Part shown: one piece after another, positions 17,530 through 26,210 of the stretch
How positions within the stretch are numbered: position 1 is the stretch's first letter
How the letters are laid out: the number at the start of each line of letters is the position of its first letter
Origin: Pseudomonas sp. DG56-2
Lineage (GTDB): Bacteria; Pseudomonadota; Gammaproteobacteria; Pseudomonadales; Pseudomonadaceae
Direction of reading: 5' to 3'
Length of the DNA stretch: 64,000 bases
Assembly (NCBI RefSeq): GCF_004803755.1
Contig: NZ_CP032311.1
Location: forward strand, 2,930,501-2,994,500
Made by a program: the position numbers and the translations under genes
Notes under the pieces: model-generated
The model's input: the letters and a program-made list of their open reading frames with translations, nothing else
Databases searched by the model: none
Told to the model about the DNA's origin: nothing

Positions 17530-18717
17530 TTACACACTCGGCAGGTTCAAGACCCGCTTGGCGATGACATTCAACTGCACTTCCGAAGAACCGCCGGAAA
17601 TGGTCAGGGCATAGCTGTTGAGCCAGCCACGGGTAATTGCCAGTTCCTCGCTGCTGAACGGCTCGCCTTCAAGGCCAAGGGCGCGATAGCCCAGGGCATC
17701 GAGGAGAATCTCGAACTTGTCGCGCTCCTGCTCGGTGTGGACCAGTTTCATGATCGCCATGATCGCGCTGGTATCGAGCCCGGCCCTGGCCTCCTCGCCC
17801 ATGCGCTGAACGGTAAGGTTGTAGGCATGTTCATTCATTGCGCAGGCCTGGGCGCGGGCGCGCAAGGCCACGTCGCAAGGCGACTGGCTGTCTGGCAGGT
17901 AGCGCTCGATCAGCGGCAACAGGTGAAAGTGCGACGGCAGGCTGAATTCGCCAAACTTGGACATGGCCTTGCGCTCATGCTGCAGCAGGCTCTTGCCCAG
18001 GTTCCAGCCACCGTTGAGGGGGCCGATCAACTGGCTTTGCGGAACGCGCACGTTATCGAAGAACACTTGGCAAAAGGCCGACTTGCCGCTGATCAAGTCA
18101 ATCGGCGAGACGCTGATGCCCGGGCTTTGCATGTCCAGCACGATCAGGCTGATGCCCAGGTGCTTGGGTGCGCTGGGGTCGGTGCGCACCAAGGCGTACA
18201 TCCAGTCGGACTTGTCGCCGTAAGAGGTCCAGATCTTGGTGCCGTTGACCACGAAATCGTCGCCATCGACAACCGCCGAGGTCTTGAGGCTGGCAAGGTC
18301 GGAACCAGCGTTGGGCTCGGAAAAGCCCTGGCACCAGCGTATCTCTCCCCGGCACATTGGCGGTAACAGTGTTTGTTTCTGCGCTTGGCTGCCAAATTCG
18401 AGCAGCACCGGGCCCAACATCCAGATACCCAGGTTGATCTGCGCCGGCCGACACTTGAGTCGGCGCAGCTCACTTTCCAGTACCGCGTTTTGCTCGGCGC
18501 TCAGCCCGCCACCGCCGTACTCGCTGGGCCATTGCGGGCAGAACCAGCCTTTGTCGCGCATGCGCTCGAACCACAGGCGAGCGTCATCGCTGGGAAACTC
18601 TACATGGCGGCCACCCCAGACCATCTCGCCGTCGGGAGTGGCGGTGCGCAGTGACGGCGGGCAATTGGCCTCCAGCCAGTCACGCGTCGCTTGCCTGAAT
18701 TGCTCAATTGCACTCAT
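17530..18717 (-). CDS. Acyl-CoA dehydrogenase, large/partner subunit of a heteromeric pair
   Basis: 395 residues from the ATG at 18717. ACAD features: GWFCPQWPSEYGGGG, the FAD-contact segment QGFSEPNAGSDLASL, WTSYGDKSDW, and C-terminal SGGSSEVQLNVIAKRVL in the place of the usual EGTxxIQ motif. It is 13 bases from the partner ACAD at 16362-17516. Pairs of this kind (FadE26/27-like) act on steroid acyl-CoA side chains in actinobacteria and proteobacteria. Whether it handles the first or second beta-oxidation cycle is not decidable here. Confidence 0.85.
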   Translation of the reverse strand: MSAIEQFRQATRDWLEANCPPSLRTATPDGEMVWGGRHVEFPSDDARLWFERMRDKGWFCPQWPSEYGGGGLSAEQNAVLESELRRLKCRPAQINLGIWMLGPVLLEFGSQAQKQTLLPPMCRGEIRWCQGFSEPNAGSDLASLKTSAVVDGDDFVVNGTKIWTSYGDKSDWMYALVRTDPSAPKHLGISLIVLDMQSPGISVSPIDLISGKSAFCQVFFDNVRVPQSQLIGPLNGGWNLGKSLLQHERKAMSKFGEFSLPSHFHLLPLIERYLPDSQSPCDVALRARAQACAMNEHAYNLTVQRMGEEARAGLDTSAIMAIMKLVHTEQERDKFEILLDALGYRALGLEGEPFSSEELAITRGWLNSYALTISGGSSEVQLNVIAKRVLNLPSV

Positions 18718-18770
18718 TCGTTCACCTGAAAGGGACGTTATTGTTATTCGCTTCAAGGGTACAAGGTGAC

Positions 18771-19940
18771 TCAGCGCTGCGTGCGCGGCATCCCCAGGCC
18801 AAACTGGGCGATCAATTCGCGCTGGATTTCGTTGGTACCGCCGCCAAAGGTCAGGTTTACCGACGCCCGTACTTCATACTCCAGCTCGCCAAGCAGATAA
18901 GCGGCTGCGGAACCGGCGCGGGTCAAGCCGCTGGCGCCGAGAATGGCCGACAGCTTGCGCAGGATCTCGATCGCCGATTCCGAGCCGTAGACCTTGGTCG
19001 TCGAGGCCAGGGCCACGTCGACACGGTCACGTTCCAGGTCGGCGGCGATGCGAAAGTTGATCAGGCGCATGGCTTCAAGCCGGGCATAACATTCGGCCAG
19101 GTCGCGGCGCACCCAGGCATGGTCAGTGGCGCGATGGCCCTGTTCATCGGCGCAGCGTGCCCACAAATACACCCTGCTGAACAGGCTCACCACTTTGTCA
19201 GACCAGGCACCCAAGCCCAGGCGCTCATGGTTGAGCTGCGCGGTGATGAGTTTCCAGCCACCGTGCAGTTCGCCCACCAGCATGTCCCGTGGCACTCGCA
19301 CATTATCGTAATACGTCGCGGCCGTGGGGTTTCCGGAGGTCGGAATCAGGGTGCTGGAAAAGCCTTCGGCCTGGGTATCGAGAATCAGGATCGAAATACC
19401 CTTGTGCCGCGCCTGTTCGGGGTCGGTACGCGCCGCCAGCCAGATGTAATCGGCCGAATCGGCGCCCGACGTCCAGAGCTTGCTGCCGTTGACCAGGAAA
19501 CCATCGGCATCTTCACGGGCAGTGGTTTTCAGCACTGCCAGGTCGCTACCGGCGCTGGCTTCGGAGTAACCGATGGCAAAGTTGATCTCACCGGCAGCAA
19601 TGCCGGGCAAGAACTTCTCTTTCTGCAGGGTCGAGCCGTGCGCCATCAACGCCGGACCCACGGTGCTGATTGTCACGAACGGCAGCGGCGCGCCGGCAAT
19701 GTTGGCTTCTTCGAAGAAGATCAGCTGCTCGGTGGCGGCATAGCCCTGACCGCCATAGGCCTTGGGCCAGCCAACCGCCAGCCAGCCATCGCGACCGATC
19801 TGGGCGATGGTACGGCGAAACAGTTCGCCGCCTTCGGTGCCACGCATTTTCTCGCGTAGCTCAGGGGTCATCAGGTTCTGGAAGTAGTCCCGGACCTTGA
19901 GTCTGAGCGCACGCTGTTCGGGGGTAAGATCGACGAACAT
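18771..19940 (-). CDS. Steroid acyl-CoA dehydrogenase subunit (ChsE type)
   Basis: 389 residues, ATG at 19940 with AAGGAG 6 bases upstream. Contains GWPKAYGGQGY, IGYSEASAGSDLAVLKT, LWTSGADSADYIW and a C-terminal FGGGTNEIQRELIAQFG. The MCAD-type catalytic Glu of YEGT is Gly here, as seen in members whose base lies elsewhere or in a partner subunit. It sits directly downstream of ltp2 and chsH1, with a second ACAD on their other side (21540), reproducing the chsE1-chsE2-chsH1-chsH2-ltp2 set. That set removes the last C3 side chain of 3-oxo-pregnene-20-carboxyl-CoA. The assignment to ChsE1 or ChsE2 is open. Confidence 0.87.
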   Translation of the reverse strand: MFVDLTPEQRALRLKVRDYFQNLMTPELREKMRGTEGGELFRRTIAQIGRDGWLAVGWPKAYGGQGYAATEQLIFFEEANIAGAPLPFVTISTVGPALMAHGSTLQKEKFLPGIAAGEINFAIGYSEASAGSDLAVLKTTAREDADGFLVNGSKLWTSGADSADYIWLAARTDPEQARHKGISILILDTQAEGFSSTLIPTSGNPTAATYYDNVRVPRDMLVGELHGGWKLITAQLNHERLGLGAWSDKVVSLFSRVYLWARCADEQGHRATDHAWVRRDLAECYARLEAMRLINFRIAADLERDRVDVALASTTKVYGSESAIEILRKLSAILGASGLTRAGSAAAYLLGELEYEVRASVNLTFGGGTNEIQRELIAQFGLGMPRTQR

Positions 19941-19950
19941 GGGACGCTCC

Positions 19951-21129
19951 TTATACTGCGCCGAGGATCAGGCCGCTGGTAGGCACGCCGGTTCCGGCAG
20001 TGACCAACACGTTTTCCGCACTCTGCACCTGGTTGACCGCCGTACCCCGGACCTGACGAACCGCTTCGGCGATGCCGTTCATCCCGTGGATGTAGGCTTC
20101 GCCCAACTGGCCGCCATGGGTGTTGATCGGCAGCCTGCCGCCACGTGCATGATGCCCGGCACGAATGAAGTCCTTGGCTTCGCCGCGTTTGGCAAAGCCG
20201 AATTCTTCGAGTTGCGGCAGTACAAAGGGCGTGAAGTGGTCGTAGATGATTGCGGTCTGCAAGTCATCCGGGCCCAGGCGCGACTGGCTGTACAGCTCTT
20301 TGGCGACCACACCCATCTCCGGCAGGCCAGTGATGTCGTCACGGTAGAACGAGGTCATTACCTGCTGCCCGGCCGCAATGCCCTGAGCGCCGGCCTTGAT
20401 GATCACCGGCTTTTGCCGCAAGTCCCTGGCACGTTCTGCCGAGGTGATGACCATCGCTACCGCGCCATCGGATTCCTGGCAGCAGTCGAGCAAGTGCAGC
20501 GGCTCACAGATCCAGCGTGACGCCTGGTGCTCTTCAAGGGTGATCGGCTTGCCGTAGAAAAAGGCCTGGGGGTTGGTGGCGGCAAAGTCGCGAACCGCTA
20601 CCGCGACCCGACCGAAGTCTTCGGAGGTTGCACCGTAGGTGTGCATGTAGCGCTGGGCGAACATGCCGACCCAGGCTGCAGGCGTGTGAAAGCCGTGGGG
20701 CATGTACCAGCCGTAGTTGACGTTCTCAAAGGTCGGCGTCGAGGCAAAACCATAGCTGCCGGTGCCAAAGCGGTACCAGGAGCGTTCGTTCATGGCCCGA
20801 TAAACCACCACCACCTTGGCAACGCCGGTGGCCACCGCCATTGCCGCGTGCATGACCGGCCCGCAGGCGGCGCCGCCACCGTGCGGCACCTGGGAGAAGA
20901 ACTTGACGTCCTTGCAGCCCAACAGTCGGGCAATTTCATACTCGGGGACTTTGTCGACCGAATAGGAACTGAATCCCTCGACCTCGGAGGGATCGATCCC
21001 GGCGTCCTTGAGCGCTGCCAGGGTCGCTTCCATGGCCAGGCGCAATTCGGTGCGCCCGGAGTTCTTGGAAAACTCGGTCGCGCCCAAGCCGACAATGGCG
21101 GCGCGCCCGGAAATCGACGAATTCGTCAT
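19951..21129 (-). CDS. ltp2: Ltp2-like steroid side-chain retro-aldolase (SCP2-thiolase fold)
   Basis: 392 residues, ATG at 21129 with GGGAGA upstream. Begins SISGRAAIVGLGATEFSKNSG; thiolase-fold motifs include DGAVAMVIT, AIIYDHFTPF and INTHGGQLGEAYIHGMNG. The thiolase nucleophile position reads HGGGAACG, without the catalytic Cys in its normal place, as in Ltp2, which is an aldolase rather than a thiolase. Ltp2 cleaves the 17-hydroxy side-chain CoA to androstenedione-type C19 steroid and propionyl-CoA, working with the DUF35 domain of ChsH2. chsH1 and chsH2 are immediately upstream, so the call is strong. Confidence 0.92.
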   Translation of the reverse strand: MTNSSISGRAAIVGLGATEFSKNSGRTELRLAMEATLAALKDAGIDPSEVEGFSSYSVDKVPEYEIARLLGCKDVKFFSQVPHGGGAACGPVMHAAMAVATGVAKVVVVYRAMNERSWYRFGTGSYGFASTPTFENVNYGWYMPHGFHTPAAWVGMFAQRYMHTYGATSEDFGRVAVAVRDFAATNPQAFFYGKPITLEEHQASRWICEPLHLLDCCQESDGAVAMVITSAERARDLRQKPVIIKAGAQGIAAGQQVMTSFYRDDITGLPEMGVVAKELYSQSRLGPDDLQTAIIYDHFTPFVLPQLEEFGFAKRGEAKDFIRAGHHARGGRLPINTHGGQLGEAYIHGMNGIAEAVRQVRGTAVNQVQSAENVLVTAGTGVPTSGLILGAV

Positions 21130-21148
21130 TTTTGCTGTCTCCCGCGAG

Positions 21149-21568
21149 TCAGGGCAGAACCAGCGTGACCGTGCCGGTCACGTGGTTGCCCATGGAATTT
21201 TTGCCCTTCAGGGCCACTTCCAGGCTGCGCGTAGCGGCATCCTGATGGGTAACTTCGCCACTGAACGTCATGCTGTCACCGGGGTAGTTCGGTGCGCCCA
21301 GCTTGATTTTCAGCGCACGGAACTGCACCTGCGGGCCACTCCATTGCTCGATGAAACGCTGTACCAGACCATTGGTGGTGAGGATGTTCATGAAAATATG
21401 CGGCGAACCCAGCTCCCGTGCAGCCTCCAGGTCATGGTGGCCGGGGAAGTAGTCGCGGGTGGCAATCGCACCACCAGCGATCAGGCCGACAGTGATCGCA
21501 ATGGTCAGCTCGGGCAGTTGTTCGCCAGAGCGTACGTCTTCAAAGCGCTTGGTGTTCATCGAGGTCAT
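21149..21568 (-). CDS. chsH1: ChsH1-like MaoC enoyl-CoA hydratase subunit
   Basis: 139-residue single hot-dog domain. FPGHHDLEAARELGSPHIFMN carries the hydratase-2-like loop, and the C-terminal SMGNHVTGTVTLVLP strand is typical of ChsH1. ChsH1 pairs with the N-terminal MaoC domain of ChsH2 to hydrate the C17-C20 double bond made by ChsE1/E2. The ATG at 21568 overlaps the end of the preceding ACAD gene by 29 bases (an alternative ATG at 21559 gives 20), a sign of translational coupling. Located between the ACAD and ltp2. Confidence 0.9.
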   Translation of the reverse strand: MTSMNTKRFEDVRSGEQLPELTIAITVGLIAGGAIATRDYFPGHHDLEAARELGSPHIFMNILTTNGLVQRFIEQWSGPQVQFRALKIKLGAPNYPGDSMTFSGEVTHQDAATRSLEVALKGKNSMGNHVTGTVTLVLP

Positions 21569-22673
21569 ATTTCCATCCCAAGGTGTCGTTATCGCTCAGC
21601 CAGTCGCCGAGACGTTCCAGGATCGCCGACGATCCTCCCAATGCACTGCTCAGTGCCCGGCTCCAATACAGGAACCGATGGATTGGGTATGAAAGGTCAA
21701 CGCCAATACCACCGTGCACATGCTGTGCGGTGTGACCAATGCGGTGGCCGGCCTCGCACGCCAGGTACGCAGTGGCCAGGGCCTCGGAAGGCGCTGGCAG
21801 TCCGGCGTCGAGGCGATAGCACAGTTGCCACAGGGCACTGCGCAGTACTTCAAGCTGCACGTGGGTGTCGGCCATGCTCATCTGCACGGCCTGGAAGCTG
21901 CCGATACTGCGGTTGAACTGCTGGCGCTCACTCACGTAAGCAACCGTGCGGTGCACCTGCTCGGCGCTGACGCCCAACTGCAACGACGCCAGGGCTGCAA
22001 TGGCACGCGGAGCCAGCCAGTCCAGCGCCGCGCCAGGCAGCACGTGATCGCTGCTGAGCATGACCCCCTCCACCTGCAGGTCTGCCAGCGCTTCGCCATG
22101 GGTCATGACCCCAGGCACGCTACGGATACCGGCCTGCTGCAAATCGACCAGTACCAGCCGTGGTTGTCCTGCGACCTGGGCCAATACCAGCGCAGCGTTC
22201 GACTGTTCGGCCAGGGCCAACGCTGCGATACGTCCGTCCAGGCGCCAGCCGTCCGCCTCGGGGCTGGCGTGCAGTTCGATGCCGCGCACGTTGGTCAGGC
22301 CATCAAGGGAAAGGGTCAATAACCCCGTCGCCGCGACGGCCCGTTCAACCCACGGGGCCACTGCCGCACCACCAAACTGCGCCAAGGTTGCTGCCGCCAA
22401 TTGGTGACGCCACAGCGGTACTTGCGCCAGAGCGCCGCCCTGGGCATCGAGGATCTGCATCAGCTCGATCATGCCCAGGCCGCTGCCACCCGCCACCTCG
22501 GGAATGGCCAGGGCGTGCAGCCCGGTCTCCACACAGCTGGCCCACAATTGCTGCATATAGGCCTGCCCGGAAAGATCCCAGTCGCGCAGGTACTCGTCGG
22601 TGCAAAAGTCGCTCATCAGGCTGCCGGCCATTTCGGCAATGGCGCGCTGATCTTCATTGAGTTCAAAGTCCAT
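21540..22673 (-). CDS. Steroid acyl-CoA dehydrogenase partner subunit (ChsE type)
   Basis: 377 residues beginning MDFELNEDQRAIAEMAGSLM. ACAD fold with LALEFGG-like loop reduced (AIPEVAGGSGLGM), helical domain SERQQFNRSIGSFQAVQMSMAD and HVHGGIGVDLSYPIHRF, then a divergent tail without EGT/EIQ. This is the partner type of the heterotetrameric steroid ACADs, complementary to the protein at 18771-19940. Only 9 bases separate it from chsH2, and it overlaps chsH1. The FAD-contact region is degenerate, so it may be mainly a structural or CoA-binding subunit. Confidence 0.85.
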   Translation of the reverse strand: MDFELNEDQRAIAEMAGSLMSDFCTDEYLRDWDLSGQAYMQQLWASCVETGLHALAIPEVAGGSGLGMIELMQILDAQGGALAQVPLWRHQLAAATLAQFGGAAVAPWVERAVAATGLLTLSLDGLTNVRGIELHASPEADGWRLDGRIAALALAEQSNAALVLAQVAGQPRLVLVDLQQAGIRSVPGVMTHGEALADLQVEGVMLSSDHVLPGAALDWLAPRAIAALASLQLGVSAEQVHRTVAYVSERQQFNRSIGSFQAVQMSMADTHVQLEVLRSALWQLCYRLDAGLPAPSEALATAYLACEAGHRIGHTAQHVHGGIGVDLSYPIHRFLYWSRALSSALGGSSAILERLGDWLSDNDTLGWKYDLDEHQAL

Positions 22674-22682
22674 AACAGCCCC

Positions 22683-23663
22683 CTACTCTGCCAACGGCCG
22701 GAACAACGGCAACGCCAGGTCGTCGTCGAAGGTCTGGAACTCGACCTGCACCCGCTGACCAATGTTTATGTCTTCACGCTTGACCCCGGCCAGGCCTGCA
22801 AGCAGGCGCACACCTTCGTCAAGCTCGATCAAGCCGATCGGGTTGGGATGGTCGAACGGCGCCACCTGCGGGTAATGCATCACCACAAAGGAGTACAACT
22901 TGCCCTTGCCGCTGGCTTGCAGGGTGTCCCAGTCGAACGAATGACATTCCATGCACACTGGCGCCGGTGGATGACGCAACGTGGCGCACTCGGTGCAGCG
23001 CTGGATCAACAACTTGCCCTGCTGGCAGCCTTCCCAGAAAAAACGCGTGTCATCGCTGATACCCGGGGCTGGACGCTTGGCCACCGGGGCTGCGCCGGCT
23101 TCGGCTTGCGGCGTGGCCTCGCGTTTCTCGACGTTGGCCGGCTTGAACTTGAACACCCGGAACAACAGCTCGCCGACCTTCTCGTCGCCGCTCGCCAGTT
23201 GCGAGAAGTAGCTCATGACCAGGGTGACGAAGAAGCCAGTGCCCAGGCCCGTGGTTTTCTCATCGCCAACCGATTCCAGGCGTGTGGTGTAGTACAGCTT
23301 CTCGCCCAGGCGCAGGTTGCGTTCGAAGGTCAGCTCCGAGTTCACCGCCACCACCGACGGATAGCCGTAGCTTTCGATCAGCGTGAGCACTTCATAAGGG
23401 TTCTCGGTGGTCGAGCCCGGTGCGTAGTTATTGATGTGAAAGCCTTCCATGCACCAGATCTGCAGCATTGGCGGCGGCGCAATGATGCCGTCGTTGCAGC
23501 TGTTGGCGGCCGTCAAGGGATCGGTGTAGAGCGGGTTTTCAAGGCCGATGACTTCGCACCACTGGCGAATCATTGGCGCGTTGACTTCGTCCCAGGCGTT
23601 CACGCGACCGTATTGGCGCCCAACCAGGGCGCGTACTTTGGATAGCAATTCTGGATCAGCCAA
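22683..23663 (-). CDS. chsH2: ChsH2-like MaoC - DUF35 fusion protein
   Basis: About 326 residues. The first domain (about 1-170) is MaoC/hot-dog (IGLENPLYTDPLTAANS, then IAPPPMLQIWC). The second is DUF35 with zinc-ribbon CTEC...CMEC and an OB-fold (YSFVVMHYPQVAPFDHPNPIG). In known ChsH2 the first domain completes the hydratase with ChsH1 and the second recruits Ltp2. No ATG is available. A TTG at 23663 has GGAG six bases before it and is chosen; another in-frame TTG at 23684 adds seven residues. Non-ATG initiation may tune its dosage. Confidence 0.9.
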   Translation of the reverse strand: MADPELLSKVRALVGRQYGRVNAWDEVNAPMIRQWCEVIGLENPLYTDPLTAANSCNDGIIAPPPMLQIWCMEGFHINNYAPGSTTENPYEVLTLIESYGYPSVVAVNSELTFERNLRLGEKLYYTTRLESVGDEKTTGLGTGFFVTLVMSYFSQLASGDEKVGELLFRVFKFKPANVEKREATPQAEAGAAPVAKRPAPGISDDTRFFWEGCQQGKLLIQRCTECATLRHPPAPVCMECHSFDWDTLQASGKGKLYSFVVMHYPQVAPFDHPNPIGLIELDEGVRLLAGLAGVKREDINIGQRVQVEFQTFDDDLALPLFRPLAE

Positions 23664-23720
23664 GAGAGTCTCCTGCGTGTTCAAAGTGGCGCCCGCGGTT
23701 GCAACGCCAACGTGGGTCGA

Positions 23721-24506
23721 TCAGTGCGGCGCAACCTGCGCTGCGCTGAGATAAGCCGGGCGTTCACCGCCACCATGGAGCAACAGGTTGCAACCGCTGG
23801 CGTAGGACGCCTGCGAGGAAGCGATGTACAAACAGGCATTGCCGATGTCTTCAGGGGTGGCCATGCGCCCGGCCGGAATACCGGCGCTGACTGCGGCGAT
23901 ACCGGTTTCGTCGCCGTAGTGCAGATGGGCAAGCTCGGTGCGCACCAGGCCAGGGCTGACGGCCACCACCCGCACCTTCGGCGCCCATTCGACCGCCAGC
24001 GACTGCACCAGGGCCAGCACCCCGGCCTTGGCCGCGCCGTAGGCTGCGGTGCCGGGCGAGGCGCGCAGCGCGCTGATGCTGCCGATAAAGACAATGCAAC
24101 CGCCGCCGGCCTGCGCCTGCATCAGCCGATTGGCGTGCTGGGCAACGTTGAGCGGGGCAATCAGGTTGAGGCGGATAATGCCCTCGTGAAACCGTGGCGA
24201 GGCACTGCCGGCGTCGGCCGAAGGGCTACCACCGGCATTGTTGATCAGCACATCAAGGCGCCCATACTCGTGCTGGATACTGTCAAACAGGCCTTGCAAG
24301 GCGTCCGGGTCGCGCACATCGGCGGCGATAAACGCCGCCTGCGCAGCGCCAACACCTGGCAATTGCTCTGGCGCGGTGCGCCCACACACGATCACCGTGG
24401 CGCCGGCTGCAAGAAAACTGCGGGCAATTCCTGCGCCGATTCCTTTAGTGCCGCCGGTGACCAGTACTACCTTGCCGTTGTAATCCAGCTGCGAATGACC
24501 ACTCAT
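23721..24506 (-). CDS. Short-chain dehydrogenase/reductase, probable 17beta- or side-chain hydroxysteroid dehydrogenase
   Basis: 261 residues, ATG at 24506. Rossmann motif TGGTKGIGAGIA near 18-29, NNAGG near 90, catalytic YGAAKAG about 154-160, and a C-terminal LHGGGERPAYLS variant of the usual DGG. It lies between the FadD3-like ligase and chsH2. SDRs in this position in steroid clusters oxidise 17-hydroxy or side-chain hydroxyl groups. Substrate position is unknown. Confidence 0.8.
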   Translation of the reverse strand: MSGHSQLDYNGKVVLVTGGTKGIGAGIARSFLAAGATVIVCGRTAPEQLPGVGAAQAAFIAADVRDPDALQGLFDSIQHEYGRLDVLINNAGGSPSADAGSASPRFHEGIIRLNLIAPLNVAQHANRLMQAQAGGGCIVFIGSISALRASPGTAAYGAAKAGVLALVQSLAVEWAPKVRVVAVSPGLVRTELAHLHYGDETGIAAVSAGIPAGRMATPEDIGNACLYIASSQASYASGCNLLLHGGGERPAYLSAAQVAPH

Positions 24507-24538
24507 GGCACGTTCCTCATGCTTGTATTAGGGTCACT

Positions 24539-26188
24539 CTAAGGAGAAACGCGCTCGGCAACTTCGTCTGAATGGACGATGAAAACCGCCTGGCGCAATT
24601 CACTTTTCACCACTTTGTTCGAAGCATTCACCGGCAGCGCCTGGAAGAACCGTACGTGGCGCGGCACCTTGTAGTTGGCCATGCGTTCCCGGGCCCAGGC
24701 GATCAGTGCCGGCTCGTCCAGTTGTTGGCCGCTGCGCAGGACCACGCAGGCACAGCCCACCTCGCCCATGCGCTCATCGGCGACACCGATCACCGCGACC
24801 TGGGCAATGGCTGGGTGTTCGATCAGGCCAGCCTCGATTTCTGCCGGGTAGCAGTTGAAGCCACCGACGATGAACATGTCCTTGAGCCGGTCGGTGATTT
24901 TCAGGTTGCCCTGCGCATCCAGGTTGCCGATGTCGCCGGTGTGCAGCCAACCCTCGGCATCGATAGCCTGCGCCGTGGCCTCGGGGTCATTGAAATAACC
25001 GCGCATGACATGAAAGCCACGCAGGCAGATTTCTCCGGATTCGCCCTCGGCGACAGGCTGGTTGTCGCGGGTGCGGATGCACACCTCGGTACCGGCGATG
25101 GCCCGGCCACTGGTCGCAGCGACGATATCGGCAGGATCATCCGGGTTGCAAATGGTCGCCAGGCCGCCACACTCGGTCAGGCCGTAGGCGGTGGTCACGA
25201 CCTTCAGGCCCAGCTCGCGGCGCATGCGCTCGATCAGCACGGGAGGAATGGTCGATGAGCCGGTCACGGCAATACGCAGGCTCGACAGGTCGGTTTCAGC
25301 CAGGCGCGGGTGCGCCAGCATCGATAGGTACAGGGTCGGTGGCCCCGGCAGGACACTGATGCGTTCGGCGGCAATGCGCTGGAATACCGCCTCGGCATCG
25401 AACACCGCATGAGGCAGAATGGTGGCGCCCGCCAGCAGGCAGGTCAGCCAGCCGGCCTTGTAGCCAAAGGCATGGAAAAACGGGTTGATGATCAGGTAGC
25501 GATCACCTGGCTGCAGGCCAATCACCCGCACATATTCGTTGAAGGCGCGCACGTTCTGGCCGTGGGCGCTCATCACCCCCTTGGGCTTGCCGGTGGTACC
25601 GGAGGTAAACAGCAGATCGGACAGGTCCTCGGCGCTAACCGCCTCTGCGCGCTGGCGGGCGTGTGCCTCACTGACTGCCGCGCCCTTGGCGAGGAACGTC
25701 GCCCAGTCCAGGTCCGTTGCCTGTTGTGGCTGGCCTTGGCCGAACAGCACCAACTGTTCGAGGCTCGGCGGGCGCAACGGCGCCAACATCGCCTGATAGT
25801 CAAGGCCCAGAAACGCGCCCTGCATCAGCAGTACACGGGCCTGGCTGCGCGTGAGAATATCGGCCACTTCGGCGCCTTTCATGCGCGTGTTGATCGGCAC
25901 CAGCACCGCTCCGGCGCAATGCACGCCCAACGCAGCAATCACCCAGTCACGGCAGTTCGGTGCCCAGATCGCCACCCGGTCGCCCGCCTCGATCCCCAGT
26001 GCCATCAGGCTACGGCAAACCCCCAGCGCCAACCCTGGCAACGCCTGGTAATCAGTGACAATGCCGTCTTGCTCGATAGCGGCCCGACCGGCATAGCGTT
26101 GGGCACTGGCGAACAACAAGGCAGGGATCGACAACGGCAGCGGGTTCCAGGCATGCAAGGTGCCCAGTGAAGCGGTACATGCAGTCAT
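24539..26188 (-). CDS. fadD3: HIP-CoA ligase, FadD3-like
   Basis: 549 residues from the ATG at 26188 (MTACTASLGTL); the longer frame reads into the kshB 3' end. AMP-forming ligase with DRVAIWAPNCRDWVIAALGVH, DLLFTSGTTGKPKGVMSAHGQ, the distinctive INPFFHAFGYKAGWLTCLL, TAYGLTECGG and GWLHTGDIGNLDAQGNLKITDRLKDMFIVGGFN. These segments closely resemble mycobacterial FadD3, which activates the C/D-ring propanoate (HIP). No strong ribosome site is visible before the start, so it may be coupled to kshB. The 3' end contains a match to the 19-bp box. Confidence 0.88.
   Translation of the reverse strand: MTACTASLGTLHAWNPLPLSIPALLFASAQRYAGRAAIEQDGIVTDYQALPGLALGVCRSLMALGIEAGDRVAIWAPNCRDWVIAALGVHCAGAVLVPINTRMKGAEVADILTRSQARVLLMQGAFLGLDYQAMLAPLRPPSLEQLVLFGQGQPQQATDLDWATFLAKGAAVSEAHARQRAEAVSAEDLSDLLFTSGTTGKPKGVMSAHGQNVRAFNEYVRVIGLQPGDRYLIINPFFHAFGYKAGWLTCLLAGATILPHAVFDAEAVFQRIAAERISVLPGPPTLYLSMLAHPRLAETDLSSLRIAVTGSSTIPPVLIERMRRELGLKVVTTAYGLTECGGLATICNPDDPADIVAATSGRAIAGTEVCIRTRDNQPVAEGESGEICLRGFHVMRGYFNDPEATAQAIDAEGWLHTGDIGNLDAQGNLKITDRLKDMFIVGGFNCYPAEIEAGLIEHPAIAQVAVIGVADERMGEVGCACVVLRSGQQLDEPALIAWARERMANYKVPRHVRFFQALPVNASNKVVKSELRQAVFIVHSDEVAERVSP
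24563..24581 (+). promoter_or_regulatory. 19-bp box match inside fadD3 3' end, upstream of SDR
   Basis: TTCGTCTGAATGGACGATG on the plus strand, identical over all 19 bases to the box at 53012. It lies 56 bases before the SDR start at 24506, but in the opposite orientation to the other boxes, and within coding sequence. Could be an internal operon site or chance. Confidence 0.45.
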
Positions 26189-26210
26189 AGTGAAAAACTC
26201 GGCAATCGTA

